A stretch of DNA of 45,764 nucleotides from an uncultured Clostridia bacterium. Lineage in GTDB: Bacteria; Bacillota; Clostridia; Christensenellales; Borkfalkiaceae. The notes beneath the pieces were generated by a model that did not search any database, had not been told where the DNA came from, and was given only the letters and a program-made list of their open reading frames with translations. The stretch spans positions 1 through 45,764 of the forward strand of contig CANRKK010000015.1 of the NCBI GenBank assembly GCA_947631195.1, written 5' to 3'. Position numbers and translations under genes: made by a program. How positions within the stretch are numbered: the stretch's first letter is position 1; every line of letters starts with the position of its first letter. Shown here in pieces: positions 28,063 to 37,300 of the stretch.

Positions 28063-28427
28063 GCGAACTGTTGAGCATAATTGACAGAACAGAACCCGAT
28101 GACCTTATCGTCGGAACACAGCCGCCTGCGCGTATTGGGAGCGGTGTGCTTAAAGCGAATGCAGGCGCGCTGAAACGCGGCACTATTCTCGCAAAGGGCG
28201 AGGACGGCAAACTTGACATTCTCGGGAAAGACGAGTCCGCCGAGGCTTACGGCATTCTTGCAGATGACACGGAGGCGTCCGAAAGCGACCTTCCCGTTGA
28301 CATTTACATCAGCGGAATGTTTAACGCAAACAAACTGACCGTAAATGCGGAGTACGAAATCAAGGAGTCCGATAAGGACGCGCTGCGCAGATACGGTATT
28401 GAATTTAAGGCAGCTATAAAATACTGA
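28059..28427 (+). CDS. Head decoration protein (lambda gpD-like)
   Basis: The 122-residue product (MSELLSIIDRTEPDDLIVGTQPPARIGSGVLKANAGALKRGTILAKGEDGKLDILGKDESAEAYGILADDTE...) follows the gpD/HDPD family: an extended start, a beta-tulip core with LKRGT.L...G and AYGILADD, and a basic end. It trims and stabilises the expanded capsid. It overlaps the protease stop (ATGA) and precedes the major capsid gene, as in lambda. Confidence 0.85.
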   Translation: MSELLSIIDRTEPDDLIVGTQPPARIGSGVLKANAGALKRGTILAKGEDGKLDILGKDESAEAYGILADDTEASESDLPVDIYISGMFNANKLTVNAEYEIKESDKDALRRYGIEFKAAIKY

Positions 28428-28444
28428 GTGAGGAGGTAAAAATA

Positions 28445-29518
28445 ATGCCTTTAGATTTTTTTAGCACATATATGCTCCGCGCCGCAGTTGAGGAAGTTCG
28501 TCCGGAAAAATTCTTTTTTAAGGATCGGTATTTCCCCACAGGCGCGGAAGATGTTTTTACTACCGACAAAGTGCTGGTAGAGTACAAAAAGGGAACTCGC
28601 AAAATGGCGGCATTTGTTTCCGACCGCGGGAGCAGCATTCCGCTTGAAAGAACGGGATACAGCGTGACGGAATTCGCGCCGCCTAAAATCTCGATTTCTC
28701 GCAGTCTTTCAAGCGACGACTTGAAAAAGCGTGGATTTGGCGAAGCAATCTATGCAAATACAAAGCCCGCGGAGCGCGCCGCAAGGCTGCAGGTAAAGGA
28801 TTTTGCAGAAATGGACGACGCTATTACACGCCGTGAAGAATGGATGTGCGCGCAGACAATGATAAACAACGGCTGCACCATGCAGGAGTACGTTGACGCG
28901 AAGACAGAGGGCGGCGTAAAGTACATCAAATTTTACGAGGGTGACAGCTCGCCGCACGAGTACACCGTAGCAAACCAGTGGAACGGCGGAAACGCAAACA
29001 TTATCGGCGATATTTACGCTATGTGCGAACTGCTTTCCAGACGTGGCTTGAACGCTACCGACCTTGTTGTCGGCTCTGATGTTGCGGATGTATTTTACAG
29101 CGACGATACGCTTATGCGGCTTATTGACAAAAACAGCGGCATTATAGTCGGGGAAATCAACGAGAGATTTGACTATCCGGGTGTATCTACTCTTGCAAAC
29201 GGAATAAATTTCCGCGGATACAAACTCAGAATTTTCGTCGTGAGCACCAGTTACGAGAACGAAAACGGCGAGGACACTCCGTATTTCCCGAAAGACAGCG
29301 TAATGGTGACTTTCCCGAACTGTGGGCATTTGATGTATGGCAATGATTTTCATATCCCGTTTGGCAAGAGGGATTATGAAACGTTTTCGGGCAAGCGCAT
29401 ACCTAAGTTTGCACTGGACCAACCGAACGACGTCCGCACACAGATGTTGATTTCGCACCCGCTTGCTGTGCCTGCGGTATATTGCCCGTACATATACGCG
29501 AAAAACGTAATTTCTTGA
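28445..29518 (+). CDS. Major capsid protein, lambda gpE family
   Basis: The 357-residue product begins MPLDFFSTYMLRAAVEEVRPEKFFFKDRYFP and contains VLVEYKKGTRKMAAFVSDRGSSIPLERTGYSVTEFAPPKISISRSLSSDDLKKRGFGE, the E-loop-like start of gpE/HK97-fold capsid proteins. NATDLVVGSDVADVFYSDD and a C-terminal HPLAVPAVYCPYIYAKNVIS follow. AGGAGGTAAAAATA precedes the ATG. Its position after the decoration protein is the lambda order. Confidence 0.93.
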   Translation: MPLDFFSTYMLRAAVEEVRPEKFFFKDRYFPTGAEDVFTTDKVLVEYKKGTRKMAAFVSDRGSSIPLERTGYSVTEFAPPKISISRSLSSDDLKKRGFGEAIYANTKPAERAARLQVKDFAEMDDAITRREEWMCAQTMINNGCTMQEYVDAKTEGGVKYIKFYEGDSSPHEYTVANQWNGGNANIIGDIYAMCELLSRRGLNATDLVVGSDVADVFYSDDTLMRLIDKNSGIIVGEINERFDYPGVSTLANGINFRGYKLRIFVVSTSYENENGEDTPYFPKDSVMVTFPNCGHLMYGNDFHIPFGKRDYETFSGKRIPKFALDQPNDVRTQMLISHPLAVPAVYCPYIYAKNVIS

Positions 29519-29542
29519 TTTTCGGAAAGGAGAAAACGGAGA

Positions 29543-29953
29543 ATGCTTATCAAAATCACAAAAGGCAACTACGGCTACAACAACGGACGAATTGTCAGAG
29601 CAAAAACCCCGTCCGACAAGCCGTTTGAAGTTGACGATGCCGAAGCCGCCCGCCTTATCGAAGAACTGAAAATAGCAAAGGCGGTGGACAAGCTCCCTGT
29701 GGATGGAAAACTGTCGGCGGAGGAGAAAACACCCGATACCGACCCTAACGATTCGGCGGACGGTGACGCTGTCGGTGATGATGACGTAGACGAAGAGAAC
29801 GACGCGCCAATTTACAGCGAGGAAATGTCAAATGCGGAATTGCAAGCGATTGCAAAAGATTACGGTATACCCGTTCCGAACCGCGCAAACAAGTCCGAGC
29901 TTATTGCGGCACTGGATAACTTTTTCGGGAGCGCGCCGACATTGCGCTCGTGA
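29543..29953 (+). CDS. Head-tail region protein with C-terminal SAP/HeH-like motif
   Basis: The 136-residue product begins with MLIKITKGNYGYNNGRIVRAKTPSDKPFEVDDAEAARLIEELKIAK, a short beta domain found in many Firmicute phage proteins placed just after the capsid gene. It then has an acidic linker (DPNDSADGDAVGDDDVDEEND) and a helix-turn-helix SAP/HeH-like motif (MSNAELQAIAKDYGIPVPNRANKSELIAAL). It may contact DNA or the connector. GGAAAGGAGAAAACGG precedes the ATG. Confidence 0.7.
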   Translation: MLIKITKGNYGYNNGRIVRAKTPSDKPFEVDDAEAARLIEELKIAKAVDKLPVDGKLSAEEKTPDTDPNDSADGDAVGDDDVDEENDAPIYSEEMSNAELQAIAKDYGIPVPNRANKSELIAALDNFFGSAPTLRS

Positions 29954-29967
29954 GCGGTGGTGATTTT

Positions 29968-30333
29968 GTGGGATTTAAAGAGCAGGTGGAGGCGGACAAT
30001 GCGGTATTTTTAAATATCGCGGAGCTCGCCGATTCTCATACCGTAAAATACGACGGCGAAACCTATGAAAATATTCCCGTCGTGCTCGAAAACCTCAAGG
30101 AGTCCGACAGGACGATTTTGCAAAGCGACCACATGCAGGGGATTTTCCTCGTGTCGGCGAAGGCGTATATCGCGCAGAGCGACCTTGACGGAGTAATGCC
30201 CGAAAAGGATAAAATGCTTGAAATCGACGACGGTGAGGCACTCGGAAAGCCCTTTTTCAAACGGTACAGAATTGAAACATCATCGCTTGAAATGGGAATG
30301 GTGTGCTTGGAGTTGGAGGCAATGGACGAATGA
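29968..30333 (+). CDS. Head closure / head-tail joining protein
   Basis: The GTG at 29968 follows GGTGGTGAT (an overlapping GTG at 29950 lacks a site). The 121-residue product (VGFKEQVEADNAVFLNIAELADSHTVKYDGETYENIPVVLENLKES...) matches, in its opening and its strand pattern, head-tail joining proteins of the gpFII/'ATP-binding sugar transporter-like' group that cap the connector. It stands exactly where that function sits in lambda-like head operons. No catalytic motif is expected or seen. Confidence 0.7.
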   Translation: MGFKEQVEADNAVFLNIAELADSHTVKYDGETYENIPVVLENLKESDRTILQSDHMQGIFLVSAKAYIAQSDLDGVMPEKDKMLEIDDGEALGKPFFKRYRIETSSLEMGMVCLELEAMDE

Positions 30334-30956
30334 GCGATATTTATAATATGCGCCCCGCGGACGCTAAAAACGCCATAGACATATTTTTGACAGACGATGT
30401 AGGCGGAAGTTCGGGTGCGATCGAGCGTGCCGAACGATTGCTTGCAGGATTATCTCATGGTGCGGAAAAAGCTGTCGGCAGCGCAATAAAACGTGCAGCT
30501 ATAAGCGGCGAAGCATATGCGGCAAGAGCGGTCGGCAAGTATTACGTACTTAAAGTAAGCGACTTTAAACGTTATACGCAGAGCAAGCGAAGAATAAACA
30601 CGTCCAACGGTCAAACTACTGTGGACATAGAATTTCGCGGTGTTCACGTCCCCTTACTGAGGTTCGACGCTAAAATGGGTGGAGATGGGCGTTTCCGTGC
30701 AAGAGTAAAACGCTCATCAAGCGCAGAAATGCTGCGGCACGTTTTCCGGGCGACAATGGGAACCGGACATATCGGACTTTTTGAAAGAGCGGGAACGAGC
30801 CGTACGCCGATCGAACAATTATTCGGACCTTCAACTCCGCAGATGATGGATGCGAACGACGACGTTTCGCAGGAGATAGGGGATAAAATACGCAAAACTT
30901 TTGAAGAGCGAATTGACCATGAAATTCTTGCGGTACTTAATGGGTGGCACAAATGA
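30330..30956 (+). CDS. Minor tail protein Z-like (tail completion)
   Basis: The ATG at 30330 overlaps the upstream stop. The 208-residue product has an N-terminal helical part and the gpZ/tail-completion signature GHIGLFERAGTSRTPIEQLFGPSTPQMM, followed by a C-terminal helix with EERIDHEILAVLNG. Proteins of this group complete the tail end that docks to the head. It is tightly coupled to both neighbours. Confidence 0.8.
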   Translation: MSDIYNMRPADAKNAIDIFLTDDVGGSSGAIERAERLLAGLSHGAEKAVGSAIKRAAISGEAYAARAVGKYYVLKVSDFKRYTQSKRRINTSNGQTTVDIEFRGVHVPLLRFDAKMGGDGRFRARVKRSSSAEMLRHVFRATMGTGHIGLFERAGTSRTPIEQLFGPSTPQMMDANDDVSQEIGDKIRKTFEERIDHEILAVLNGWHK

Positions 30957-31438
30957 CGACGGTAGCATTACTTTACGCACTCAAAAAGGAGTGCGAGGAG
31001 GCTGTTAAGGGGCTTAAGCTCCCGACGGCAATTCAAAAGGGCGACACAGAAAACCGAAAACGTGAGGCAGAGGTGCATATAATGCGCTTGCCGCGCAGTT
31101 CGGACGCGAAAAAAATCGCCCCGTACATCATTATACAGTATGTGAGCGGCAAGCAGTGGCTCGGCGAACAGTCCGCCCATTTCCGAACTGCCACGGTGCG
31201 GTTTATTTTTTGCGTGTACAACGAAAATGAAGAAGAGGGCGCACTCGAGCTTTTGAACTTGATGGAGGCGGTGAAAACAAGACTGCTGAGATCGGTAAAA
31301 ATAGGTACCTGCTTTACGCTTGACCGCGAAATGAATTTTGAAGATTTGGTATATCCCGACGACACCGCGCCCTACTACGCGGGAGAACTTATCGGAGAAT
31401 GCCATTTGCCGCCCATTGAACAGGAGGTGGATCTGTGA
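30953..31438 (+). CDS. Tail terminator/completion-like protein
   Basis: The ATG at 30953 overlaps the upstream stop (ATGA). The 161-residue product has an alpha/beta pattern with YIIIQYVSGKQWLGEQSAHFRTATVRFIFCVYNENEEEGALELLNLMEAVKTRLL, which resembles the Clostridial phage tail proteins found between the gpZ-like gene and the sheath gene. By position it would form the hexamer ending the tail tube. Sequence evidence alone is modest. Confidence 0.65.
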   Translation: MTTVALLYALKKECEEAVKGLKLPTAIQKGDTENRKREAEVHIMRLPRSSDAKKIAPYIIIQYVSGKQWLGEQSAHFRTATVRFIFCVYNENEEEGALELLNLMEAVKTRLLRSVKIGTCFTLDREMNFEDLVYPDDTAPYYAGELIGECHLPPIEQEVDL

Positions 31439-31791
31439 AAAAGAAAATTGAGGAGAGCGCGGAGACCGCGGAAGTCGTTGAAATTGCGGCTGAGGCAGTA
31501 TCCGACAGTGTAACGACAAAAGCAGATTTGCCCGCCGAGGAAAAAGCGGGCATTTTTGTGTATGTCGGACCGAGCATTCGCGGCGTAATCACAAACGGCA
31601 GTATACGGCGCGGAAGAAAATCAGAAATTTTCGCGGCTCTGGGAGAGCGCGGGGAGAATTATCCGCAAATCAAGCGACTGTTGGTGTCCGACAGCGAGCT
31701 TGCACGGGTGCGCGAAAAACTGGCAAAAGGCGAGGGCGCGATTTCTGCAGTATATCAAGCTCTCGAAAAGCAGATAAAGGAGGCAAAGTAA
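31435..31791 (+). CDS. Small tail-module protein, 118 residues
   Basis: The GTG at 31435 follows AGGAGGTGGATCT. The N-terminus is acidic and helical; the centre GIFVYVGPSIRGVITNGSIRRGRKSEIFAALGERGENYPQIKRLLVSDSELARVREKLAKG resembles the small proteins seen just before sheath genes in Clostridial myophages. Its role is unknown. Confidence 0.6.
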   Translation: MKKKIEESAETAEVVEIAAEAVSDSVTTKADLPAEEKAGIFVYVGPSIRGVITNGSIRRGRKSEIFAALGERGENYPQIKRLLVSDSELARVREKLAKGEGAISAVYQALEKQIKEAK

Positions 31792-33219
31792 TTGCTTAAA
31801 CACGGTATAAATACATACAAGGACGAAACAGGCATTGTCGCAGTGCAAGCCGCAGCGGTCGGAATACCGTTTTACATCGGTGCGTGGCCGTGCCATCTCG
31901 GCAAGGGATTTGCCGGAAAACCGCAGCTTGCAAACGACTTTTCGGAGGCGCGCGAGTTGGGCGGATACAGCGCAGACTGGCGCAATGAGGACGGAACGCC
32001 AAGGTGGAGTCTTTGCCAAGCAATGTATGCGCATTTTACGCTTATGGGCGTTTCGCCCGCTATCTTTTATAATCTCTACAACCCCGAAAAGCACAAAAAG
32101 GCAGTAAGCGCAGACTCATTTACGCTTACAGACCACGTCGCAACGCTCCCGCTTGACACCATCATCAATGGCAATCTGACAGTCAAGACGAGCGACGGTG
32201 AAAACCTACTCGCAAAAGGTACGGACTATGATGTGTACTACACCGACGACGGGCTTTGCGTGGAACTGCTTGAGGAGTCGGAGCATTTTTCGGATGAGGC
32301 TCTGACAATAGGATATGACATTGCGGATCTCTCGCAAATCAAAGCTTCCGACGTTGAAATGGCAGTTGAGGAAGTGGAAAAATGCCGCAGCGTGGTGGGC
32401 ATTGTACCCGACTTGCTTTGCGCTCCGGGCTGGAGCAGCAACCCGACAATTGCGGCGGTTATGGCGGCAAAAGCACCGAGCATTAACGGACTTTTTAGGG
32501 GCAAGGCTGTCGTTGATATTGATACCAAAACCGTTGACGATTACTCAAAAGTGCTGGAGTGGAAAAACGAAAACGGGTATACAAGCGAGGATATGGTCGT
32601 TTGCTGGCCCATGGTGCGCAGCGGCGACTATATTTTTGATATGTCCGTAATCGTCTGCGCTCTCATTGCCCGTGTGGATTCGGGGAATGGTGACTGCCCG
32701 TATGAGTCGCCGTCGAACAAGGAACTGTCGCTCACGGGCGCGCTGACGGCAACGGGTGCGGAAATCGCTCTCTCCCTGCCGCAGGCTGATATTATCAGCG
32801 TAACGGACGGCGTCGTTACCGTTATCAACAACGGCGGCTGGGTGCTTTGGGGAAATTACCTCGGTTGTTACCCCAAAACGTCCGATGTCGCAAAAATGTT
32901 TATATGCACTAGCCGCACGCAGGACTGGCTGTGTAACACATTTGTAAACACCTACTGGCAGTATATAGACAAGCCTCTTACACCGGCTCTGAGAGATGCA
33001 ATTATAGCATCGTACAATTTCTGGCTTGCGGGGCTTACTGCCGAGGGAAAACTCTACGGCGGACAAATCGAGTATTTCGAGGAGCTTAACCCAGTAACGT
33101 CGCTTATGGCGGGGGTATTTAGGCTTGATACAAGAGCAGCGTCGCCCGTGCCTGCGCAGCAGATTGATATGCATATACGGTACGACGTGGATATGCTGAC
33201 AGCGGCAATGTCGTCTTAA
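31792..33219 (+). CDS. Contractile tail sheath protein
   Basis: The TTG at 31792 follows GGAGG. The 475-residue product starts KHGINTYKDETGIVAVQAAAVGIPFYIGAWPCH, then NDFSEARELGGYS, and carries a C-terminal phage sheath segment: YGGQIEYFEELNPVTSLMAGVFRLDTRAASPVPAQQIDMHIRYDVDML. It also has CTSRTQDWLCNTFVNTYWQYIDKPLTPALRDAIIASYNFWLAGLTAEGKL. This is the Gp FI/sheath family. It shows that the virion is a myovirus. Translation starts on TTG one base after the upstream stop. Confidence 0.93.
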   Translation: MLKHGINTYKDETGIVAVQAAAVGIPFYIGAWPCHLGKGFAGKPQLANDFSEARELGGYSADWRNEDGTPRWSLCQAMYAHFTLMGVSPAIFYNLYNPEKHKKAVSADSFTLTDHVATLPLDTIINGNLTVKTSDGENLLAKGTDYDVYYTDDGLCVELLEESEHFSDEALTIGYDIADLSQIKASDVEMAVEEVEKCRSVVGIVPDLLCAPGWSSNPTIAAVMAAKAPSINGLFRGKAVVDIDTKTVDDYSKVLEWKNENGYTSEDMVVCWPMVRSGDYIFDMSVIVCALIARVDSGNGDCPYESPSNKELSLTGALTATGAEIALSLPQADIISVTDGVVTVINNGGWVLWGNYLGCYPKTSDVAKMFICTSRTQDWLCNTFVNTYWQYIDKPLTPALRDAIIASYNFWLAGLTAEGKLYGGQIEYFEELNPVTSLMAGVFRLDTRAASPVPAQQIDMHIRYDVDMLTAAMSS

Positions 33220-33237
33220 AATGGGGAGGTGGACTGA

Positions 33238-33759
33238 ATGAACGGTGTAAACGAAGGCGTAATAAATTACAAAGTGTACGAGGGTGGGAAAAGTTATCTC
33301 GGTATTGCGGAAGTCACACTCCCGGACGTTGAAAAGCCCGTGTTTAACGTAAGCGGACCGGGTATCGGTGGTGAGGTGGACATACCCGTAAAAGGGTACA
33401 TTAACGCAATGACTACCACAATAAATTTCCGCCATGCAAACGAGGCAGCCTACGAGCTTATGGAAGAGAGAGCGCATAATCTTGTCCTTATGCAGCTCGA
33501 CCAAAACTATGATAACGAGGCAGGAGTTATCACCACCAACAAGCGGAAAAGAATACTCAAGGTTTTGCCTAAAAAGCTCGGCGGAGGCACGCTTAAACCT
33601 GCAAGTCCGCAGGCAATATCGGGAGAATACTCTGTGCTTTATTACAGCGACATTATTGATGGCAAGGTGATGACGGAAATCGACCCCGTAAACTGCAAAT
33701 ACATCATAAACGGCAAGGATTATGCCGCGGAGATACGGGCAGGCTTGGGCATGGCATAA
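33238..33759 (+). CDS. Tail tube protein, P2 gpFII-like
   Basis: The 173-residue product begins MNGVNEGVINYKVYEGGKSYLGIAEVTLPDVEKPVFNVSGPGIGGEVDIPVKGYINAMTTTINFR, matching the FII-type tube start. Beta-rich segments and KPASPQAISGEYSVLYYSDIIDGKVMTEIDPVNCKYIINGKDYAAEIRAGLGM at the C-terminus also match. GGGGAGGTGGACTG precedes the ATG. Sheath and tube genes adjoin, as in P2. Confidence 0.9.
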   Translation: MNGVNEGVINYKVYEGGKSYLGIAEVTLPDVEKPVFNVSGPGIGGEVDIPVKGYINAMTTTINFRHANEAAYELMEERAHNLVLMQLDQNYDNEAGVITTNKRKRILKVLPKKLGGGTLKPASPQAISGEYSVLYYSDIIDGKVMTEIDPVNCKYIINGKDYAAEIRAGLGMA

Positions 33760-33828
33760 AAACGGTAATACGGTCGGGGCGAAATTACGCGTTCCGACCG
33801 TAAATTTTTAATGACGGAGGAAATGCAC

Positions 33829-34220
33829 ATGGGCAAATCGGAGAAACTTGAAATGGAAAACAGTGTTGACGAACAGGAGACAAAGGACAAAATCGCTCCT
33901 GCGGACGAGGGCGTGGACGACGAGGAAAACCCCAACGTTTTTAAACTCAGAAAGCCGATCCCGAACGGCGGCGAGCTATCGCAGAAATACACCTTGATTT
34001 TGACAAAATCAAGGGGCGCGACATACTCGCAATCGAGCGGGAACTGAACAGCATCGGGAACAGAATAGTTATGCCGACAACATCAATGGAGTTTGCGATG
34101 CGTGTTTTTGTGTTGGCGGCAGAAGAAAGCATCGATGTGGAATTTATGGAGCGTATGGGCGCGGTGGACTTTAACAACGCTATAAATAAAACGCGTTTTT
34201 TCTTGATCGGTTTGGCGTAG
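33829..34220 (+). CDS. Tail assembly chaperone (gpE/gp41-like), frame break near 33985
   Basis: GGAGGAAATGCAC precedes the ATG at 33829. The first frame gives an acidic start and NPNVFKLRKPIPNGGELSQ, then runs to a premature stop at 34047. The -1 frame continues the known family: IHLDFDKIKGRDILAIERELNSIGNRIVMPTTSMEFAMRVFVLAAEESIDVEFMERMGAVDFNNAINKTRFFLIGLA, ending at 34220. The break falls inside the domain, so it is probably a one-base loss rather than a programmed site. A separate canonical slip site near the end (34196) leads into the T-like extension. Confidence 0.75.
34196..34202 (+). other. Programmed -1 frameshift slip site
   Basis: T TTT TTC lies in the exact phase required (CGT TTT TTC in the chaperone frame). 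Slipping back one base leads into the frame of the T-like extension. P2 E/E' uses the similar T TTT TTG. Confidence 0.7.
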
Positions 34221-34366
34221 ATAAACTACGGCGAAACATTATGATAATGGCGTATTACGGATATACGCCTATATCGTACTGGGAGTCGTGTACGCTTGAC
34301 GAGCTGAATTCGTGGATAAAGCAACACAACAAGCTGATGGACGAAATGAAACAAAAGAAAGGGTGA
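34202..34366 (+). CDS. T-like extension of the tail chaperone (frameshift product)
   Basis: Read in the -1 frame after the slip site, the sequence gives LDRFGVDKLRRNIMIMAYYGYTPISYWESCTLDELNSWIKQHNKLMDEMKQKKG and a TGA at 34366. This matches the downstream partner of Clostridial tail chaperones ('LRKNIMILAYYG...'). An ATG at 34241 has no ribosome site, so it is probably made only as a fusion, like lambda G-T or P2 E'. It recruits the tape-measure protein during tube assembly. Its neighbour is the tape-measure gene, six bases on. Confidence 0.7.
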   Translation, partial: LDRFGVDKLRRNIMIMAYYGYTPISYWESCTLDELNSWIKQHNKLMDEMKQKKG

Positions 34367-34371
34367 TTTGA

Positions 34372-37300
34372 GTGGCGAACAAGCAATATGAAATGCTGTT
34401 TACACTTGGCGCACAGCTTAACTCCAAATTCCAAGGCTCTTTTGAGAGCGCTCAAAAAATCCTTTCCGCGACCCAAAAGGAAATTGAGGCTTTGAATAAG
34501 TCTCAATCCAACATCAGCGCGTATCAGAAACAGCAGAAAAGCCTTGAACAATCGCAGGCAAAACTGCAGATGTACCGCGACCAACTCGCAAATACAAGCC
34601 AGTCGCTTGAAACGCTCAGAACGACCGAGGGCGCGTCCGCGACGGAAATTACTAAACTGTCAAACCTTGAATTAGAGCTCAAAAACCGTATCAACAGTAC
34701 GGAAATGGCGGTGCATGACAAGACCGAAAAACTGCGGCAAATGCAATCCGCGCTCGAAAAATCGGGGATTGACGCAAATAATCTGTCGGGAGAGAGCGCG
34801 CGGCTTTCCGACGCCCTTGCCGAGCTTTCCGAAAACGAAGAACGAGCGGCGGAGGAGGCAAGCAAACTAGGCTCGAACGGCGCGGAGGCGTTTGACGCGG
34901 TAGGTTCTGCGCTTGTCGCGTCTGGCATTGCTGCGGGACTGCACGAGCTTGCCGAAGCATACAAGGACTGTGTGGAATTGTCGGCGGAATTTGGCAGTAC
35001 AATGTCAACTGTCGAGGCACTTTCGGGCGCAACCGCGCAGGAGATGAACGCGCTATCGCAGCAGGCAAAGGACCTCGGCGCAACAACTGCATTTACCGCG
35101 AACCAGTCAGCTGAGGCTATGACCTATATGGGAATGGCGGGCTGGAACGCGCAGGAAATGATGTCGGGTATGGACGGCGTTATCTCCCTTGCCGCCGCAT
35201 CGGGCGAGGACCTTGCTATGGTGTCGGACATAGTCACCGACAATTTGACGGCATTCGGCTTGAAAGCGTCCGATACAGCGCATTTTGCGGACGTACTCGC
35301 ACAAACAGCGTCTAAGTCCAACACGTCCGTATCCATAATGGGTGAGACTTTTAAGAGCTCGGCATCAATTGCGGGTGCGCTCGGATACAGCGTGGAAGAT
35401 GTCGCTGCCGCTGTCGGACTTATGGCAAATTCGGGCGTTAAAGGCTCGATTGCGGGAACGGCATTAAAAAATACATTTAATGGTTTGCTTGAGGGCGCAA
35501 CATTGACTTCGCAGGCGTTTGGGGAGTATGAGTTTACAGCCGTCAATGCGGACGGCACAATGAAAGGCTTTGCGGAGACTATCGAGGAGCTCCGCGAGCG
35601 GTTTGATCAAATGACCGAGTCCGAACGCGTGAGCAACGCTATGGCGATTGCAGGACAGCGCGGGTATAACGGACTGCTTGCGATACTCAACTCCACAAAT
35701 GAGGACTACCAGAGCCTCACAAACTCCATCAACAACTGCGCGGGTGCGGCGCAAAGAATGGCTGAAATCAAGCTCGATAACCTCAAGGGCGACATAACGC
35801 TTTTGCAGTCGGCAACGGACGGACTTAAAGCGTCGGTCGGCGGATTGTTTGAGGACGAGCTGCGGAGCGGCACTCAAATTGTCACCAACATTGTATCCAA
35901 AATCGACGAGTTTGTTGATAAGCATCCCGCTGTAGTTAAGGCGTTTATGGCTATAACTGCCGAGGTAGGACTTGTTGTCGGGGCATATACAGCGTTTACG
36001 GCAATTAAAAAGGTAAAAAATACGCTTGACACCATCGGCAATGCACTACAGCTAAAATCAGCTGCATCTTCTGCCGCTGCCGCTGCGGCAACCACGGCGC
36101 AGGCGACAGCAACCGCAGGCGCGGCAACGGCACAAACGGGACTTAATGTTGCTATGCTTGCAAATCCCGCTGTGATTGTTACGGCTTCCATCGCTGCGCT
36201 TACTGCGGGTATTGTTGTCTTGCGAGAGATATGCAAGCAGACTGCGCTTGAGGAGGAAACCCTTACTACCGCGACAATCGCCCAACAGGAAAAAGTTGAA
36301 AGTCTTTCCACGGAGTATGAAAATGCTTGTGATGTTTACGGCGCAACGTCTGACAAAGCGCGAGCATTAAAATATGATTTGGATGAGGCAACTGCGGCGG
36401 TTGAATTGCAGTCGTTCTCGGTAAGCGAGCTTTACAGTCAGCTTGACTCGCTGCACGACTCAACAGAAACCCTGCTCTCGGAATATTCCGAGTCGGCGAC
36501 AAAAATCAATACTGAGCGCGAGGCGGCGCAGATACTCGCGGCAAAACTCCGCGAAATTGGAAACTCGTCCGATACTGCGGCAAAAAAGCAAGCCCTTATG
36601 GAGCCCATTGTTGAGCGGCTTAACAGCTTGTACCCGTCGCTGGGACTTAACGTTGACAACGTAACAGCGAAGTTAGACGGGCTTTCGGGAGCGATTGACA
36701 GAGCTGCATTTGCCGAGGGTATGCAAGCAAAATACAACTCGGCGCACGAAAATTATTCCGACCTTTTGGATCAGCAAGCGCAACTTCAAGGCGCACTTGC
36801 TGAAGCAGAAACAACGACGCAAAGGGCGCGTCAAAAATATTTAATTGCAACAGATGAGTACAAAACAGCAATTGCTACCGGAGCTGCTGTTGGACTTGTC
36901 GGGTTTGTAACTGCGGGGCTTGCCGGAAAGGATGCTGTAGATGCGGCGGACGAGGCTCTCACTAACGCGCAGGAAAAAGAAAGCACAGCACGCGCAGATC
37001 TTAAAGCGATTGAGGAGCAAATTGCGGAGTGCGAGGCGGTATTCGAGCAATACGGCGAAACCGTTAACGGCACGTCCGAGGACGTAGTTTCCGCATACGA
37101 CGCGGTGTCGCTTGCCATAAACGGCGCGGCGGACGAAACAGAGTCGCTTTTGCAGGCTTACAACGACGCATATCAAGCGGCATACGACTCCGTGACGGGG
37201 CAGTACAACCTTTGGACAGAGGCGGAACAGAGCATTCCGACGAGCATTGACAAAATCAATAGCTCGCTGTCGTCGCAGCAGTCCTATTGGGACAGCTACA

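Noticed and set aside
29840-29855. TTGCAAGCGATTGCAA as a seventh copy of the dispersed palindrome
   Set aside because: It lies in the middle of a coding region, where it reads as ordinary codons (LQAIA), lacks the outer arms and has a changed centre.
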